Origin: Streptomyces chryseus
Lineage (GTDB): Bacteria; Actinomycetota; Actinomycetes; Streptomycetales; Streptomycetaceae
Reading direction: 5' to 3'
Assembly (NCBI RefSeq): GCF_014650755.1
Contig: NZ_BMVO01000018.1
Span: 62,001 to 126,000, forward strand
DNA: 64,000 nt
Shown here: in pieces, positions 24,630-33,921 of the stretch
How positions within the stretch are numbered: the first letter of the stretch is position 1
How the letters are laid out: the number at the start of each line of letters is the position of its first letter
Made by a program: the position numbers and the translations under genes
The notes under the pieces: generated by a model
Databases searched by the model: none
Told to the model about the DNA's origin: nothing
The model's input: the letters and a program-made list of their open reading frames with translations, nothing else

Positions 24630-26357
24630 CTACACCCAGGTGTCGAACCAGATGCGGTCGCGCCATTCGTCGATCGGGAGCGTCTGGCCGGTATAGATCG
24701 GCCAGAAGTAGACGAAGTTCCAGATGATGAGCAGCACGAGCACTCCCGCGCCGACCGCTCCCGCCACCCGCCGCCGTTCGCTCGCGTGCGGCGGCCCCAG
24801 CATCGCGCCGAGCATCATCGCCACCGCCAGGCACAGGAACGGCACGAAGACGACGGCGTAGAAGAGGAAGATCGTGCGCTCCTGGTAGAAGAACCAGGGC
24901 ACCCAGCCCGCCGCGATGCCGCACGCGATCGCCCCCGCCCGCCAGTCGCGCCGCAGCGCCCAGCGCCACAGCACGTACAGGACCGCGAAGCACGCCGTCC
25001 ACCACAGCAGCGGCGTCCCGAGCGCCAGTACCTCCTGGGCGCAGTCGCTCGTCTCGCTCGCCGGGCAGCCCTCCTTGCCCGGCTTCGGCGACTCGTAGAA
25101 GTACGACACCGGGCGGCCCAGGACGATCCAGCTCCACGGGTTCGACTGGTAGGTGTGACCGGACGTCAGGTTGACGTGGAAGCTGTAGACCTCGGTCTCG
25201 TAGTGCCACAGGCTGCGCAGCCAGTCGGGCAGCCACGTGAAGTCGCCGCCCTTGCCGGCGCCGGTGGCCCAGTCCCGGTAGTAACCCTCCTTGGTGACGA
25301 TCCAGCCCGTCCAGGAGACGACGTACGTCACGAAGGTGACCACGACCGTCGCCACGAACGCCGGCAGCACGTCCCGCTTCAGCACGGCGAGGTACGGCTG
25401 CCGGGCGCCCGCCGTCCGGCGCGCGCCCGCGTCCCACAGGACCGTCAGCAGGCCGAACGCCGCCAGGATGTACAGGCCGTTCCACTTCGTGCCGAACGCG
25501 AGGCCCAGGCACACCCCCGCCGCGATCCGCCACGGCCGCCACCCCAGCCGCAGCCGCTCCGCGACCTCCCCGTCCGGGCGCAGCACCCCCTCGTCGTCCG
25601 ACGGGAGCGCCGCCGCGAGCCTGCGCCGGGCCCAGTCCCGGTCGATCAGCAGGCAGCCGAAGGCGCCCAGGACGAAGAACATCAGCACCTGGTCGAGCAG
25701 CGCCGTGCGGCTCATCACGAAGTGCAGGCCGTCCACCGCGAGCAGCGCGCCCGCCAGGCAGCCCAGGAACGTCGAACGGAAGAGGCGGCGTCCGATCCGG
25801 CAGAGCATCAGGACCGACAGCGTCCCGAGCACGCAGACCATGAAGCGCCAGCCGAACGGGGTGAACCCGAAGAGCTGTTCGCCGAGCCCGATGACCCACT
25901 TGCCGACCGGCGGATGCACCACATAACCGGGGTCGGCGGGGACCGTGACCGTGGACGGGTCGGCGAGGACCGCCTTGTCGATGTCCTTCGGCCACTGGCC
26001 CTCGTACCCCTGGTGGATGAGCGCCCAGGCGTCCTTGGCGTAGTACGTCTCGTCGAATATCACCGCCTTGGGGCCGCCCAGGTTCCAGAACCGCAGGAGC
26101 CCCGCGACCAGCGCGACCAGCAGCGGCCCGCCCCACGCGGCCCAGCGCACCAGACGGCCCGCGAGCACCGGCGGTACGCCGAGGATTCTCCAGATCTCGG
26201 TGCCGGGCCTGCTGTACGGCGGCACGAGCCGGTCGCGCAGCCCGATGTGGCTTCCGGGCCTGGGCACGTAGCCGTATCGGCGCAGCCGCTGCTGCCACGA
26301 CGGCGGCTGCTCCCCGGGGGCCCGGTCCTGCTGGGCTTCTGACGCGGTACTGGTCAC
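24630..26357 (-). CDS. pmt: Dolichyl-phosphate-mannose-protein mannosyltransferase (Pmt)
   Basis: 575 aa from the GTG at 26357; a longer in-frame extension overlaps rsmI and is rejected. About ten membrane segments. The first extracellular loop holds the GT39 acidic pair KAVIFDETYYAKDA (D-E), and a later loop has DPGYVVHPPVGKWVIGLGEQ and TKWNGLY. The C-terminal PMT_4TMC region ends WRDRIWFDTWV. It O-mannosylates exported proteins at the membrane using polyprenyl-phosphate mannose; in Streptomyces Pmt is needed for phage phiC31 infection. It is divergent from rsmI, 52-61 bp apart depending on the rsmI start. Confidence 0.93.
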   Translation of the reverse strand: MTSTASEAQQDRAPGEQPPSWQQRLRRYGYVPRPGSHIGLRDRLVPPYSRPGTEIWRILGVPPVLAGRLVRWAAWGGPLLVALVAGLLRFWNLGGPKAVIFDETYYAKDAWALIHQGYEGQWPKDIDKAVLADPSTVTVPADPGYVVHPPVGKWVIGLGEQLFGFTPFGWRFMVCVLGTLSVLMLCRIGRRLFRSTFLGCLAGALLAVDGLHFVMSRTALLDQVLMFFVLGAFGCLLIDRDWARRRLAAALPSDDEGVLRPDGEVAERLRLGWRPWRIAAGVCLGLAFGTKWNGLYILAAFGLLTVLWDAGARRTAGARQPYLAVLKRDVLPAFVATVVVTFVTYVVSWTGWIVTKEGYYRDWATGAGKGGDFTWLPDWLRSLWHYETEVYSFHVNLTSGHTYQSNPWSWIVLGRPVSYFYESPKPGKEGCPASETSDCAQEVLALGTPLLWWTACFAVLYVLWRWALRRDWRAGAIACGIAAGWVPWFFYQERTIFLFYAVVFVPFLCLAVAMMLGAMLGPPHASERRRVAGAVGAGVLVLLIIWNFVYFWPIYTGQTLPIDEWRDRIWFDTWV

Positions 26358-26418
26358 CGCGCCATCGTAGGGAACACATCTGTGCGCGTCGTGTGCGCGC
26401 CCTGCGAGGATGGCTCTT

Positions 26419-27354
26419 GTGACTGGAACGACTGGAACGACTCGAACGGCTCGAACGGCCGCGGCGCCCGGATCGGCGGCGGCCGGAACGCTCGTGCTCG
26501 CGGGGACGCCCATCGGCGACGTGGCCGACGCGCCGCCGCGCCTCGCCGCCGAACTCGCGACGGCCGACGTCGTGGCAGCCGAGGACACCCGGCGGCTGCG
26601 CCGCCTGACGCAGGCGCTCGGGGTGCAGACGACGGGGCGTGTCGTGTCCTACTTCGAGGGCAACGAGAGCGCCCGTACGCCCGAACTCGTCGAGGCCCTG
26701 GAGGACGGCAAGCGCGTCCTGCTCGTCACCGACGCGGGCATGCCGTCGGTCTCCGACCCCGGCTACCGGCTGGTCGCCGCCGCCGTCGAGAAGGACATCA
26801 GGGTCACCGCGGTGCCCGGCCCCTCCGCCGTGCTGACCGCCCTCGCCCTGTCCGGCCTGCCCGTCGACCGCTTCTGCTTCGAGGGCTTCCTGCCCCGCAA
26901 GGCCGGCGAGCGCCTCGGGAAGCTGCGCGAGGTCGCCGGGGAGCGGCGGACGATGGTGTTCTTCGAGGCCCCGCACCGGCTCGACGACACCCTCGCCGCG
27001 ATGGCGGAGGTGTTCGGCGACGGGCGCCGGGCCGCCGTGTGCCGCGAGCTGACCAAGACGTACGAGGAAGTGAAGCGCGGCCCGCTCAAGGCGCTCGCCG
27101 AATGGGCGGCCGAAGGAGTGCGCGGCGAGATCACCGTCGTCGTCGAGGGCGCTTCCCAGACGGTGCGGGAACTGGACCCGGCGGAGCTGGTGGACAGGGT
27201 GCGGGTGCGCGAGGAGGCGGGGGAGCGGCGCAAGGAGGCCATCGCGGCCGTCGCCGCCGAGGCGGGGCTGCCCAAGCGCGAGGTGTTCGATGCCGTCGTC
27301 GCGGCAAAGAACGCGGCACGAACGGGCCCGGCGGACGGCAAAGGACTATCGTGA
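26419..27354 (+). CDS. rsmI: 16S rRNA (cytidine(1402)-2'-O)-methyltransferase RsmI
   Basis: 311 aa from GTG 26419, with GAGGA 10-14 bp upstream; ATG 26410 would add three residues. Tetrapyrrole-methylase fold motifs are LVLAGTPIGDVADAPPRL, AAEDTRRLRRL, LVTDAGMPSVSDPGYRL, TAVPGPSAVLTAL and MVFFEAPHRLDDTL, all diagnostic of RsmI. The first 15 residues are an unusual Thr/Gly/Arg/Ala run encoded by four near-identical 9-bp repeats. It methylates C1402 in the ribosomal decoding centre. Confidence 0.95.
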   Translation: MTGTTGTTRTARTAAAPGSAAAGTLVLAGTPIGDVADAPPRLAAELATADVVAAEDTRRLRRLTQALGVQTTGRVVSYFEGNESARTPELVEALEDGKRVLLVTDAGMPSVSDPGYRLVAAAVEKDIRVTAVPGPSAVLTALALSGLPVDRFCFEGFLPRKAGERLGKLREVAGERRTMVFFEAPHRLDDTLAAMAEVFGDGRRAAVCRELTKTYEEVKRGPLKALAEWAAEGVRGEITVVVEGASQTVRELDPAELVDRVRVREEAGERRKEAIAAVAAEAGLPKREVFDAVVAAKNAARTGPADGKGLS

Positions 27355-27401
27355 AGAGTTAAAGCCATCTAAAGCCGGCTAAAGCATCAGACCGCGCACC
27401 G

Positions 27402-27423
27402 GGCCTTTCTTCACGGAAAGGCC
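27402..27423 (+). terminator. Hairpin terminator after rsmI
   Basis: GGCCTTTC pairs with GAAAGGCC around TTCACG. Just before it are three spaced copies of CTAAAG/TTAAAG, the only A/T-rich stretch nearby. Confidence 0.6.
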
Positions 27424-27504
27424 AAGACCGGTCCACATGTCGACAGGTACCGATGCGCTCCCGCCGAAACCGGCGTCCACTGGACCCAGTGGAAAGGAGC
27501 TGGC

Positions 27505-27915
27505 ATGAGCGAGATCGCGGACACCGCCGGCACGGGCACCACCACCGTTCACGAGGCGTACGCCTTCGCCTGCATGCGGTGCGGGCACGGCTGGGAGCAG
27601 TCCTTCGAGATACACCACCACGTCGACGGCAGCGGTCACGCGTTCGTGGTCTACACGGCTGACGGTGAGCGGGTCCCCTCTCCGCTCTCCCGCCCCACCT
27701 GCCTCAACTGCGGCGGGCACGTCGTGCGGATCATGAAGGCGGGCCAGGTCTCGTCGATCAGGGAGATGCTGCGGGCCGCCGTGGTGGACGCCCCCATGGC
27801 GGGGCCGGTGGTCGGCATCGCGGGACCGGCGCTCGAGGACGCCCCCGGCCCGGTGCGCGTGAAGCACGAATGGCGCCTGTCGGATCTGCTGCATCCCCGC
27901 CGACACCGCACCTGA
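27505..27915 (+). CDS. Conserved zinc-ribbon protein of unknown function
   Basis: 136 aa from the ATG at 27505, with GGAAAGGAGCTGGC upstream. Two Cys pairs, FACMRCGHGW near residue 24 and PTCLNCGGHVV near residue 67, can form one zinc ribbon. Between them is a beta-rich segment (QSFEIHHHVDGSGHAFVVYT). The C-terminal part is Pro/Gly/Ala-rich and ends in a basic tail (LHPRRHRT). No catalytic residues are visible. It lies between rsmI and tatD as a separate unit. Confidence 0.8.
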   Translation: MSEIADTAGTGTTTVHEAYAFACMRCGHGWEQSFEIHHHVDGSGHAFVVYTADGERVPSPLSRPTCLNCGGHVVRIMKAGQVSSIREMLRAAVVDAPMAGPVVGIAGPALEDAPGPVRVKHEWRLSDLLHPRRHRT

Positions 27916-27976
27916 GGGCGGCGCACGAGGGCCGCGGGGTGCGGGACGGGGGCGCGGTTTTCGTACGATCGTGACC

Positions 27977-28846
27977 ATGAGCCCCAAGGACGCACCCCCG
28001 CCGCTGCCCGAGCCTCTCCGGGGAGAGGTGGCCGACTCGCACACCCACCTGGACATGCAGGACGGCACCGTCGAGGAAGCCCTCGCGAAGGCCGCCTCGG
28101 TCGGTGTCACCACCGTCGTCCAGGTGGGCTGCGACGTGAAGGGCTCCCGGTGGGCCGCCGAGACCGCGGCGGCCCACGAGAACGTGCACGCCGCCGTCGC
28201 CCTGCACCCCAACGAAGCCCCGCGCATCGTGCTGGGCGACCCCGACGGCTGGTCGCGCCAGGGCGCGCGCGTCGCGGGCGGGGACGCCGCCCTCGACGAC
28301 GCGCTGACCGAGATCGACCGGCTGGCCGCCCTGCCGTACGTGCGCGGCGTCGGCGAGACCGGCCTCGACCACTTCCGTACGGGACCCGAGGGCATGGCCG
28401 CCCAGGAGCGGTCGTTCCGGGCGCACATCGAGATCGCCAAGCGGCACGGCAAGGCGCTCGTCATCCACGATCGCGAGGCGCACGCGGACGTGCTGCGGGT
28501 CCTGGAGGAGGAGGGCGCTCCCGAGCGCACCGTCTTCCACTGCTACTCCGGCGACGCCGCCATGGCCGAGATCTGCGCGCGCAACGGCTACTTCATGTCC
28601 TTCGCCGGCAACATGACCTTCAAGAACGCGCAGCCGCTGCGGGACGCGCTCGCCGTCGCGCCGCTGGAGCTCGTCCTCGTCGAGACCGACGCGCCGTTCC
28701 TGACGCCGGCGCCGTACCGCGGACGGCCCAACGCCCCCTACCTCATTCCGGTCACCGTGCGCGCGATGGCCGCCGTCCGGGGGATCGAGGAGGACGTCCT
28801 GGCGGCGGCGCTCGCGGCGAACACGGCCCGGGCGTTCGACTACTGA
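27977..28846 (+). CDS. tatD: TatD-family metal-dependent hydrolase
   Basis: 289 aa from ATG 27977; GTG 27971 is an alternative two codons earlier. Metal-ligand motifs are ADSHTHLDM (H-x-H), VGETGLDHF (Glu), VIHDREAHADV (His), VFHCYSGDA (His) and LVETDAPFLTP (Asp). These define TatD Mg-dependent 3'-5' DNA exonucleases/deoxyribonucleases, implicated in DNA repair and D-Tyr-tRNA or nucleic-acid turnover. The length is normal. Confidence 0.93.
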   Translation: MSPKDAPPPLPEPLRGEVADSHTHLDMQDGTVEEALAKAASVGVTTVVQVGCDVKGSRWAAETAAAHENVHAAVALHPNEAPRIVLGDPDGWSRQGARVAGGDAALDDALTEIDRLAALPYVRGVGETGLDHFRTGPEGMAAQERSFRAHIEIAKRHGKALVIHDREAHADVLRVLEEEGAPERTVFHCYSGDAAMAEICARNGYFMSFAGNMTFKNAQPLRDALAVAPLELVLVETDAPFLTPAPYRGRPNAPYLIPVTVRAMAAVRGIEEDVLAAALAANTARAFDY

Positions 28847-28988
28847 GCCCGGCGCCGCCGAACCGGACCGGGGGCGCCTTCTGAAAGACCGTCACCCTTC
28901 GTGGTCGTGTTGCTTTGGAGAGTGACGGCCGCTCCGCTAGTGTCCCGGGCCGCAGCGTCATCGGGGCGGACCGGATCACTGGAGCGTC

Positions 28989-30338
28989 GTGGGCAATTCG
29001 CAGGGCAGTCACCGAGCGGCGCGCGGCAGCGGCCGCCGGGCGGTGGAGACGATCGAGTACCCGGAGTACGAGGAGCGTCGCGAGTTCGGGGGGCGGGGGG
29101 AGTGCGCTCCTGATCCTTACGCGCCCGCGTACGAGCTGAGGGAGGCTTGGCTGCCGCGTCAGGGGGTCGGCCCCGGCGTGGGCGACGGGCGCGGCGGCAG
29201 GGCGGAGGCCCGGCGGGCCGCCCGGCGGCGCAAGGGGGCCGAGCGGCCCGAGGCGCTGCGCCGGCTCCTGCCGCAGGCCCTGGTGGTCGCGTTCCTGGCC
29301 GGGGGCACCTCGGCGTTCGTCGCCAGCGACAAGGCGGTCAAGCTCAGCGTGGACGGCGTATCCCGCACCATGCACACCTTCGCCGACGACGTCACGGAGC
29401 TGCTGGAGGACGAGGGCGTGGAAGTGGGGGCGCACGACCTCGTCGCGCCCGCCCCCGGCGCGGCGCTGGCCAGCGGCGACGAGGTCGTGGTGCGCTTCGG
29501 CCGTCCCGTGACGCTGACCTTGGACGGGCAGCGGCACCGGGTGTGGACCACCGCCCGCACGGTCGAGGGCGCACTGCGCCAGCTCGGGGTGCGCGCGGAG
29601 GGCGCGTACCTCTCCGCCTCGCGCTCCCTGCGGATCGGGCGGGCCGGGCTCACTCTCGACGTACGCACCGAGCGAAGCGTCACCTTCATGGCCGACGGGC
29701 GCGAACGCACCATCCGCACGAACGCCGCGACGGTCGGGGAGGCGCTGGCCGAGGCCGGCATCAGCCTGCGCGGCCAGGACACCACCTCCGTGCCGTCCGG
29801 CAGCTTTCCGCGCGACGGGCAGACCGTCACCGTGATGCGGATCAGGGGGGCGAAGGAAGTGCGCGAGGAGCCGATCCCGTTCGACGTGGTGCGGAGCGAG
29901 GACCCGACGCTCTTCAAGGGCACGGAGGTCGTGGTGCGGGCGGGGGAGGTCGGGTCGCGGCGGGTCACGTACTTCGTGCGTACGGTCAACGGCGTGCGGC
30001 AGCAGCCGAGGAGGGTCGCGGAGGAGATCGCGCGCGAGCCGGTCGCGCGGCGCGTGAAGGTCGGCACGAAGGAGAAGCCGGCGTCCGTGGCCGGGGCGGA
30101 CGGCCTCAACTGGAGCGGGCTCGCCCACTGCGAGTCCGGGGGGCGGCCGGGGGCGGTGGACGCCACCGGCCACTACGGCGGGCTGTACCAGTTCGACACG
30201 CAGACGTGGCAGGCGCTGGGCGGCAGCGGGCGGCCGCAGGAGGCGAGCGCGGCGGAGCAGACGTTCCGGGCGAAGAAGCTGTACGTGCAGCGGGGGGCCA
30301 GTCCCTGGCCGCACTGCGGGGGGCGGCTGCGGGGGTGA
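28989..30338 (+). CDS. rpfB: Resuscitation-promoting factor RpfB-like (DUF348 repeats, G5, transglycosylase)
   Basis: 449 aa from the GTG at 28989. The N-terminal ~95 residues are charged and cytoplasmic, followed by one membrane anchor (ALVVAFLAGGTSAFVA). Three DUF348 domains cover about residues 118-285, each with a 'dG..r...T...tV.e.L...gv' pattern. A G5 domain (residues 290-365, EEPIPFDVVRSEDPTLFKG) follows. The C-terminal Rpf domain is LNWSGLAHCESGGRPGAVDA with catalytic Glu in CESGG and a second Cys near the end (WPHCGG). It is a muralytic enzyme acting on peptidoglycan during spore germination or dormancy exit. Confidence 0.95.
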   Translation: MGNSQGSHRAARGSGRRAVETIEYPEYEERREFGGRGECAPDPYAPAYELREAWLPRQGVGPGVGDGRGGRAEARRAARRRKGAERPEALRRLLPQALVVAFLAGGTSAFVASDKAVKLSVDGVSRTMHTFADDVTELLEDEGVEVGAHDLVAPAPGAALASGDEVVVRFGRPVTLTLDGQRHRVWTTARTVEGALRQLGVRAEGAYLSASRSLRIGRAGLTLDVRTERSVTFMADGRERTIRTNAATVGEALAEAGISLRGQDTTSVPSGSFPRDGQTVTVMRIRGAKEVREEPIPFDVVRSEDPTLFKGTEVVVRAGEVGSRRVTYFVRTVNGVRQQPRRVAEEIAREPVARRVKVGTKEKPASVAGADGLNWSGLAHCESGGRPGAVDATGHYGGLYQFDTQTWQALGGSGRPQEASAAEQTFRAKKLYVQRGASPWPHCGGRLRG

Positions 30339-30408
30339 GGGTGGCCCCGGGGCGCCGGGGCTGCGGGTCGGTACGCGTGCGGGGTGCGGTGCGGTGTGCG
30401 TGTCGGTG

Positions 30409-30436
30409 CCGGGGTCGGGGTCGGGGTCGGGGTGCG
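30409..30436. repeat. Short G-rich tandem repeat downstream of rpfB
   Basis: CGGGGT occurs several times in tandem around 30410-30435 within the 319-bp gap between rpfB and rsmA. No gene is seen in this gap; most of the remainder is dispersed repeat copy B. Confidence 0.6.
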
Positions 30437-30442
30437 CGGCAT

Positions 30443-30578
30443 CCCGGGGCGTCGGGGCCGGTGCCGCGCCCGGGCGTCTCCTCGGGTGCCGAACGTTCGG
30501 GTGGTGAGTTGTTCGGGGGAGTGCGTTCGACGCCCTGCGGGGAGCGCCCCGGCACGTCCCCTCCTGGCACGTGGGACG
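30443..30578. repeat. Dispersed repeat, copy B
   Basis: Similar to 13936-14056 in the tricorn 5' region, sharing several blocks of 11-15 bases in the same order with small insertions. Here it is intergenic, which suggests a mobile or duplicated non-coding element. Confidence 0.6.
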
Positions 30579-30657
30579 GTGTGCCCCGGTGTCTCTTCCG
30601 CACGGGCCGCACCTCGCCCGGCACCGGGGTGTGCGGCGGGGCCCTTAGGCTTGAGCG

Positions 30658-31545
30658 GTGAGCAGCACTGAGCCTTCTGAGACGCCTCCCCCGCACGACC
30701 TGCTGGGCCCCGCCGACATCCGGGAGCTGGCGGCGGCGCTCGGCGTACGCCCGACCAAGCAGCGTGGCCAGAACTTCGTCATCGACGCGAACACGGTCCG
30801 GCGGATCGTGCGGACGGCCGATGTGCGGGCCGACGACGTGGTCGTCGAGGTGGGCCCGGGGCTCGGGTCGCTGACCCTCGCCCTGCTGGAGGCCGCCGAG
30901 CGGGTCGTGGCCGTCGAGATCGACGACGTGCTCGCCGCCGCCCTGCCGGCCACGATCGAGGCGCGGATGCCGGAGCGGGCCGACCGGTTCGCGCTGGTGC
31001 ACTCCGACGCCATGCAGGTCACCGAGCTGCCGGGGCCGCCGCCGACCGCGCTGGTCGCGAACCTGCCGTACAACGTCGCCGTCCCGGTGCTGCTCACCAT
31101 GCTGGAGCGCTTCCCCAGCATCGAGCGGACGCTCGTGATGGTCCAGTCGGAGGTCGCCGACCGCCTCGCGGCCCGCCCCGGCAACAAGGTGTACGGCGTG
31201 CCGTCGGTGAAGGCCTGCTGGTACGCCGACGTCAAGCGGGCCGGGGCCATCGGACGCAACGTCTTCTGGCCCGCGCCGAACGTCGACTCGGGGCTGGTGT
31301 CGCTCGTGCGACGGGCCGAGCCCGTCAAGACCGCCGCCACGAAGGCGGAGGTCTTCGCCGTGGTCGACGCGGCGTTCGCGCAGCGGCGCAAGACGCTGCG
31401 GGCCGCGCTCGCGGGCTGGGCCGGCTCGGCTCCGGCGGCCGAGGCCGCGCTGGTCGCGGCCGGCATCTCGCCGCAGGCCCGGGGCGAGTCGCTGACGGTG
31501 GAGGAGTTCGCGCGTATCGCCGAGCACAAGGGAGCGGGAGCATGA
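30658..31545 (+). CDS. rsmA: 16S rRNA dimethyladenosine transferase (RsmA/KsgA)
   Basis: 295 aa from the GTG at 30658. Motifs are [19 protein letters not shown], the SAM site [28 protein letters not shown] and the catalytic [11 protein letters not shown] (N-L-P-Y). C-terminal KTLRAAL and [17 protein letters not shown] are family features. It dimethylates two adenosines near the 3' end of 16S rRNA; its loss gives kasugamycin resistance. It overlaps ispE by ATGA, a common actinobacterial pairing. Confidence 0.96.
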   Translation: MSSTEPSETPPPHDLLGPADIRELAAALGVRPTKQRGQNFVIDANTVRRIVRTADVRADDVVVEVGPGLGSLTLALLEAAERVVAVEIDDVLAAALPATIEARMPERADRFALVHSDAMQVTELPGPPPTALVANLPYNVAVPVLLTMLERFPSIERTLVMVQSEVADRLAARPGNKVYGVPSVKACWYADVKRAGAIGRNVFWPAPNVDSGLVSLVRRAEPVKTAATKAEVFAVVDAAFAQRRKTLRAALAGWAGSAPAAEAALVAAGISPQARGESLTVEEFARIAEHKGAGA

Positions 31546-32453
31546 CGGTCACGGTCCGGGTACCGGCGAAGGTCAACGTCCAGCTGGCGGTCGGCGGGGC
31601 GCGGGCCGACGGCTTCCACGACCTCGCGAACGTCTTCCTGGCGGTGGGCCTGTACGACACCGTCACCGCCACGCCGTCGGACTCGCTGCGCGTCACCTGC
31701 TCGGGGCCGGACGCCGGCCAGGTCCCTCTCGACGTCACGAACCTGGCCGCGCGGGCGGCGATCGCGCTGGCCGAACGTCATGGCCTTTCGCCCGATGTGC
31801 ATCTGCACATCGAGAAGGACATCCCGGTCGCGGGCGGCATGGCGGGCGGCAGTGCGGACGGCGCGGGCGCGCTGCTGGCGTGCGACCGGCTGTGGGGGAC
31901 CGGCTCGTCGCGGAACGAGCTGCTGGACATCTGCGCCGAGCTGGGCAGCGATGTGCCGTTCAGCCTCGTGGGCGGGGCCGCGCTGGGGACCGGGCGCGGC
32001 GAGAAGCTGTCCGTGCTCGAAGTGGGAGGGGCGTTCCACTGGGTGTTCGCGGTGGCGGACGGCGGGCTGTCGACGCCTGCCGTGTACGGGGAGTTCGACC
32101 GGCTGACGGCCGGCGCCGACGTCCCGGCCCCCGTGGCCTCCCCGGTGCTGCTGGAAGCCCTGCGCACCGGTGACGCGGCGGCGCTGGCGGGCGCCCTGGT
32201 GAACGATCTCCAGCCCGCCGCCCTGTCCCTGCGCCCCTCCCTCGCCGCCACCCTGGCGGTCGGCACGGAGGCCGGCGCCCTGGCGGGCCTGGTCTCGGGG
32301 TCGGGGCCGACCACGGCGTTCCTCGCCAAGGACGCGGAGGCGGCCGAGTCGGTGGCGGCGGCCCTCGTCGCCTCGGGCACCTGCCGGACGGCTCGGGCGG
32401 CCCCGTCCCCGGCGGCGGGCGCGACGGTCGTCGACGTACTCAGCCAGGACTGA
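31542..32453 (+). CDS. ispE: 4-(cytidine 5'-diphospho)-2-C-methyl-D-erythritol kinase
   Basis: 303 aa. GHMP kinase features are [19 protein letters not shown] (substrate Lys/Asn), the ATP loop [20 protein letters not shown], a [13 protein letters not shown] motif and the C-terminal [13 protein letters not shown]. It phosphorylates CDP-methylerythritol in the MEP isoprenoid pathway. The start overlaps the rsmA stop, so the two are co-translated. Confidence 0.95.
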   Translation: MTVTVRVPAKVNVQLAVGGARADGFHDLANVFLAVGLYDTVTATPSDSLRVTCSGPDAGQVPLDVTNLAARAAIALAERHGLSPDVHLHIEKDIPVAGGMAGGSADGAGALLACDRLWGTGSSRNELLDICAELGSDVPFSLVGGAALGTGRGEKLSVLEVGGAFHWVFAVADGGLSTPAVYGEFDRLTAGADVPAPVASPVLLEALRTGDAAALAGALVNDLQPAALSLRPSLAATLAVGTEAGALAGLVSGSGPTTAFLAKDAEAAESVAAALVASGTCRTARAAPSPAAGATVVDVLSQD

Positions 32454-32502
32454 GTACCGCAGCGCTTACCGGCCGGCGGGCGGCGGCGAGAACGTACCCC
32501 GC

Positions 32503-33819
32503 ATGGGAAACACTGTGCGCGAGCTCGCCGACCGGACGCCCGCCGGCCGCGACCGGTACGTCGACCTGCTGCGCGTCGCCTCGCTCGGCACCGTCGTCGC
32601 CGGTCACTGGCTGATGGCCGCCGTGTTCGCCGACGGACAGGTGGGGAACCTCCTCGCCGTCCTGCCGGAACTCCAGATCCTCACCTGGGCACTGCAGGTC
32701 ATGCCGGTGTTCTTCTTCGTCGGCGGCTTCTCGCACGCGCTCTCGTACCGGTCGCTGAGCCGCCGGCACGACGCGGTGTACTCCGTGTTCGTGCGGGCCA
32801 GGCTCCAGCGGCTGCTGCGGCCGACCATGGTGTTCGTACTGGTCTGGGGCGTCGCGGCGCTCGCCCTCGGCGGGCGGGACGGGCTCGCGGGGGTCGCGTT
32901 GCGGCTCGTCGCGCAGCCGCTGTGGTTCATCGGGATCTACCTGGCGATGGTGGCCTTCACACCGCTCCTGCTGAAGCTGCACGAGCGGTGGGGCTGGGCC
33001 GCCTTCGGCGCGCTCGCCCTCGCCGCCGCCGGGGTCGACGCCCTGCGCTTCGCGGCGGAGGTTCCGTACGTCGAGTTCCTCAACTTCGCCTTCGTCTGGC
33101 TCGCCGTCCACCAGCTCGGCTTCCTGCGCGCCGACGGCCGCATCGGCCGGCCCGCCGTGCTCGCGGCCGGCGGGCTGGCCGCCGCGGCCGCGCTGGTCGC
33201 CTTCGGGCCGTACCCGCTGAGCATGGTCGGGATGCCCGGCGAGAAAGTCAGCAACATGGCCCCGCCCACCCTCGCCCTCCTCGCCCACGGCATGTGGCTG
33301 GTCGGCGCCGTCGAGCTGCTGCGCGCACCCGGCGCCCGCCTCGTCGCGCGGCCGCGCGTCTGGCGGGGCGTCGTCGCCGCGAACGGCGTCGCCATGACCG
33401 CGTTCCTGTGGCACCTGACCGCGATGCTCGGCGTGTACGGCGCGATGCTCGCCCTGGACCTCCCGCTGCCCGCACCGGCGAGCGCCGCCTGGTGGGCGCA
33501 GGTACCGCTGCGCTTCGCCGCCGCGGCGGCCCTGACCGCGCTGTGCGTGGCGGCGTTCCGGGCCTTCGAGCGGCCGGCGGGCAGCCGTCCGGCGGCCTCC
33601 CCCGGGCGGTTCGCGGGACCGGCGGCGGCCCTCGGCGTCACGCTGAGCCTGCTCGGGGTGCTCGGGCTGTCGATGGTCGGATTCGGCGGACTCCTGGAAG
33701 GCCGTACGGCCGTCCTCATAGCCGTACGGATCAGCGCCCCGGCGGCGGTCGTCATGGCACTGGCGGGCTGGCTGCTGGTCGAGACGGCGGGGCGGGCCTC
33801 GCGCGCCCGGGCCGTCTGA
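32503..33819 (+). CDS. Membrane acyltransferase, acyltransferase-3 family
   Basis: 438 aa with about ten membrane segments. The N-terminus matches acyltransferase-3 enzymes: RDRYVDLLRVASLGTVVAGH (R-x10-H, catalytic His in the first helix), then VMPVFFFVGGFSHALSYR and RLQRLLRPTMVFVLVWG. Such proteins O-acylate sugars, lipids or peptides at the cell surface. The acceptor is unknown. A 49-bp gap separates it from ispE. Confidence 0.85.
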   Translation: MGNTVRELADRTPAGRDRYVDLLRVASLGTVVAGHWLMAAVFADGQVGNLLAVLPELQILTWALQVMPVFFFVGGFSHALSYRSLSRRHDAVYSVFVRARLQRLLRPTMVFVLVWGVAALALGGRDGLAGVALRLVAQPLWFIGIYLAMVAFTPLLLKLHERWGWAAFGALALAAAGVDALRFAAEVPYVEFLNFAFVWLAVHQLGFLRADGRIGRPAVLAAGGLAAAAALVAFGPYPLSMVGMPGEKVSNMAPPTLALLAHGMWLVGAVELLRAPGARLVARPRVWRGVVAANGVAMTAFLWHLTAMLGVYGAMLALDLPLPAPASAAWWAQVPLRFAAAAALTALCVAAFRAFERPAGSRPAASPGRFAGPAAALGVTLSLLGVLGLSMVGFGGLLEGRTAVLIAVRISAPAAVVMALAGWLLVETAGRASRARAV

Positions 33820-33921
33820 GACGGGCCCCGGGGCGCCCGCGCACCGGGTGGGCGTCGAGGGGGTCCGGCGGGCGACTACGCTTGAGCGTCTGTCCCTTTC
33901 CCGTCCCTGGAGCGCGCACCC

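Noticed and set aside
28847-28988. ydaO-type (c-di-AMP) riboswitch before rpfB, as found before some Streptomyces rpf genes
   Set aside because: The 142-bp gap has no conserved ydaO core sequence that I can recognise and is rather short for the full fold plus an expression platform.
30339-30657. CRISPR array or small gene in the G-rich repeats after rpfB
   Set aside because: The repeats are short low-complexity CGGGGT units without spacers, and no frame there has both a start with a ribosome site and a plausible protein.
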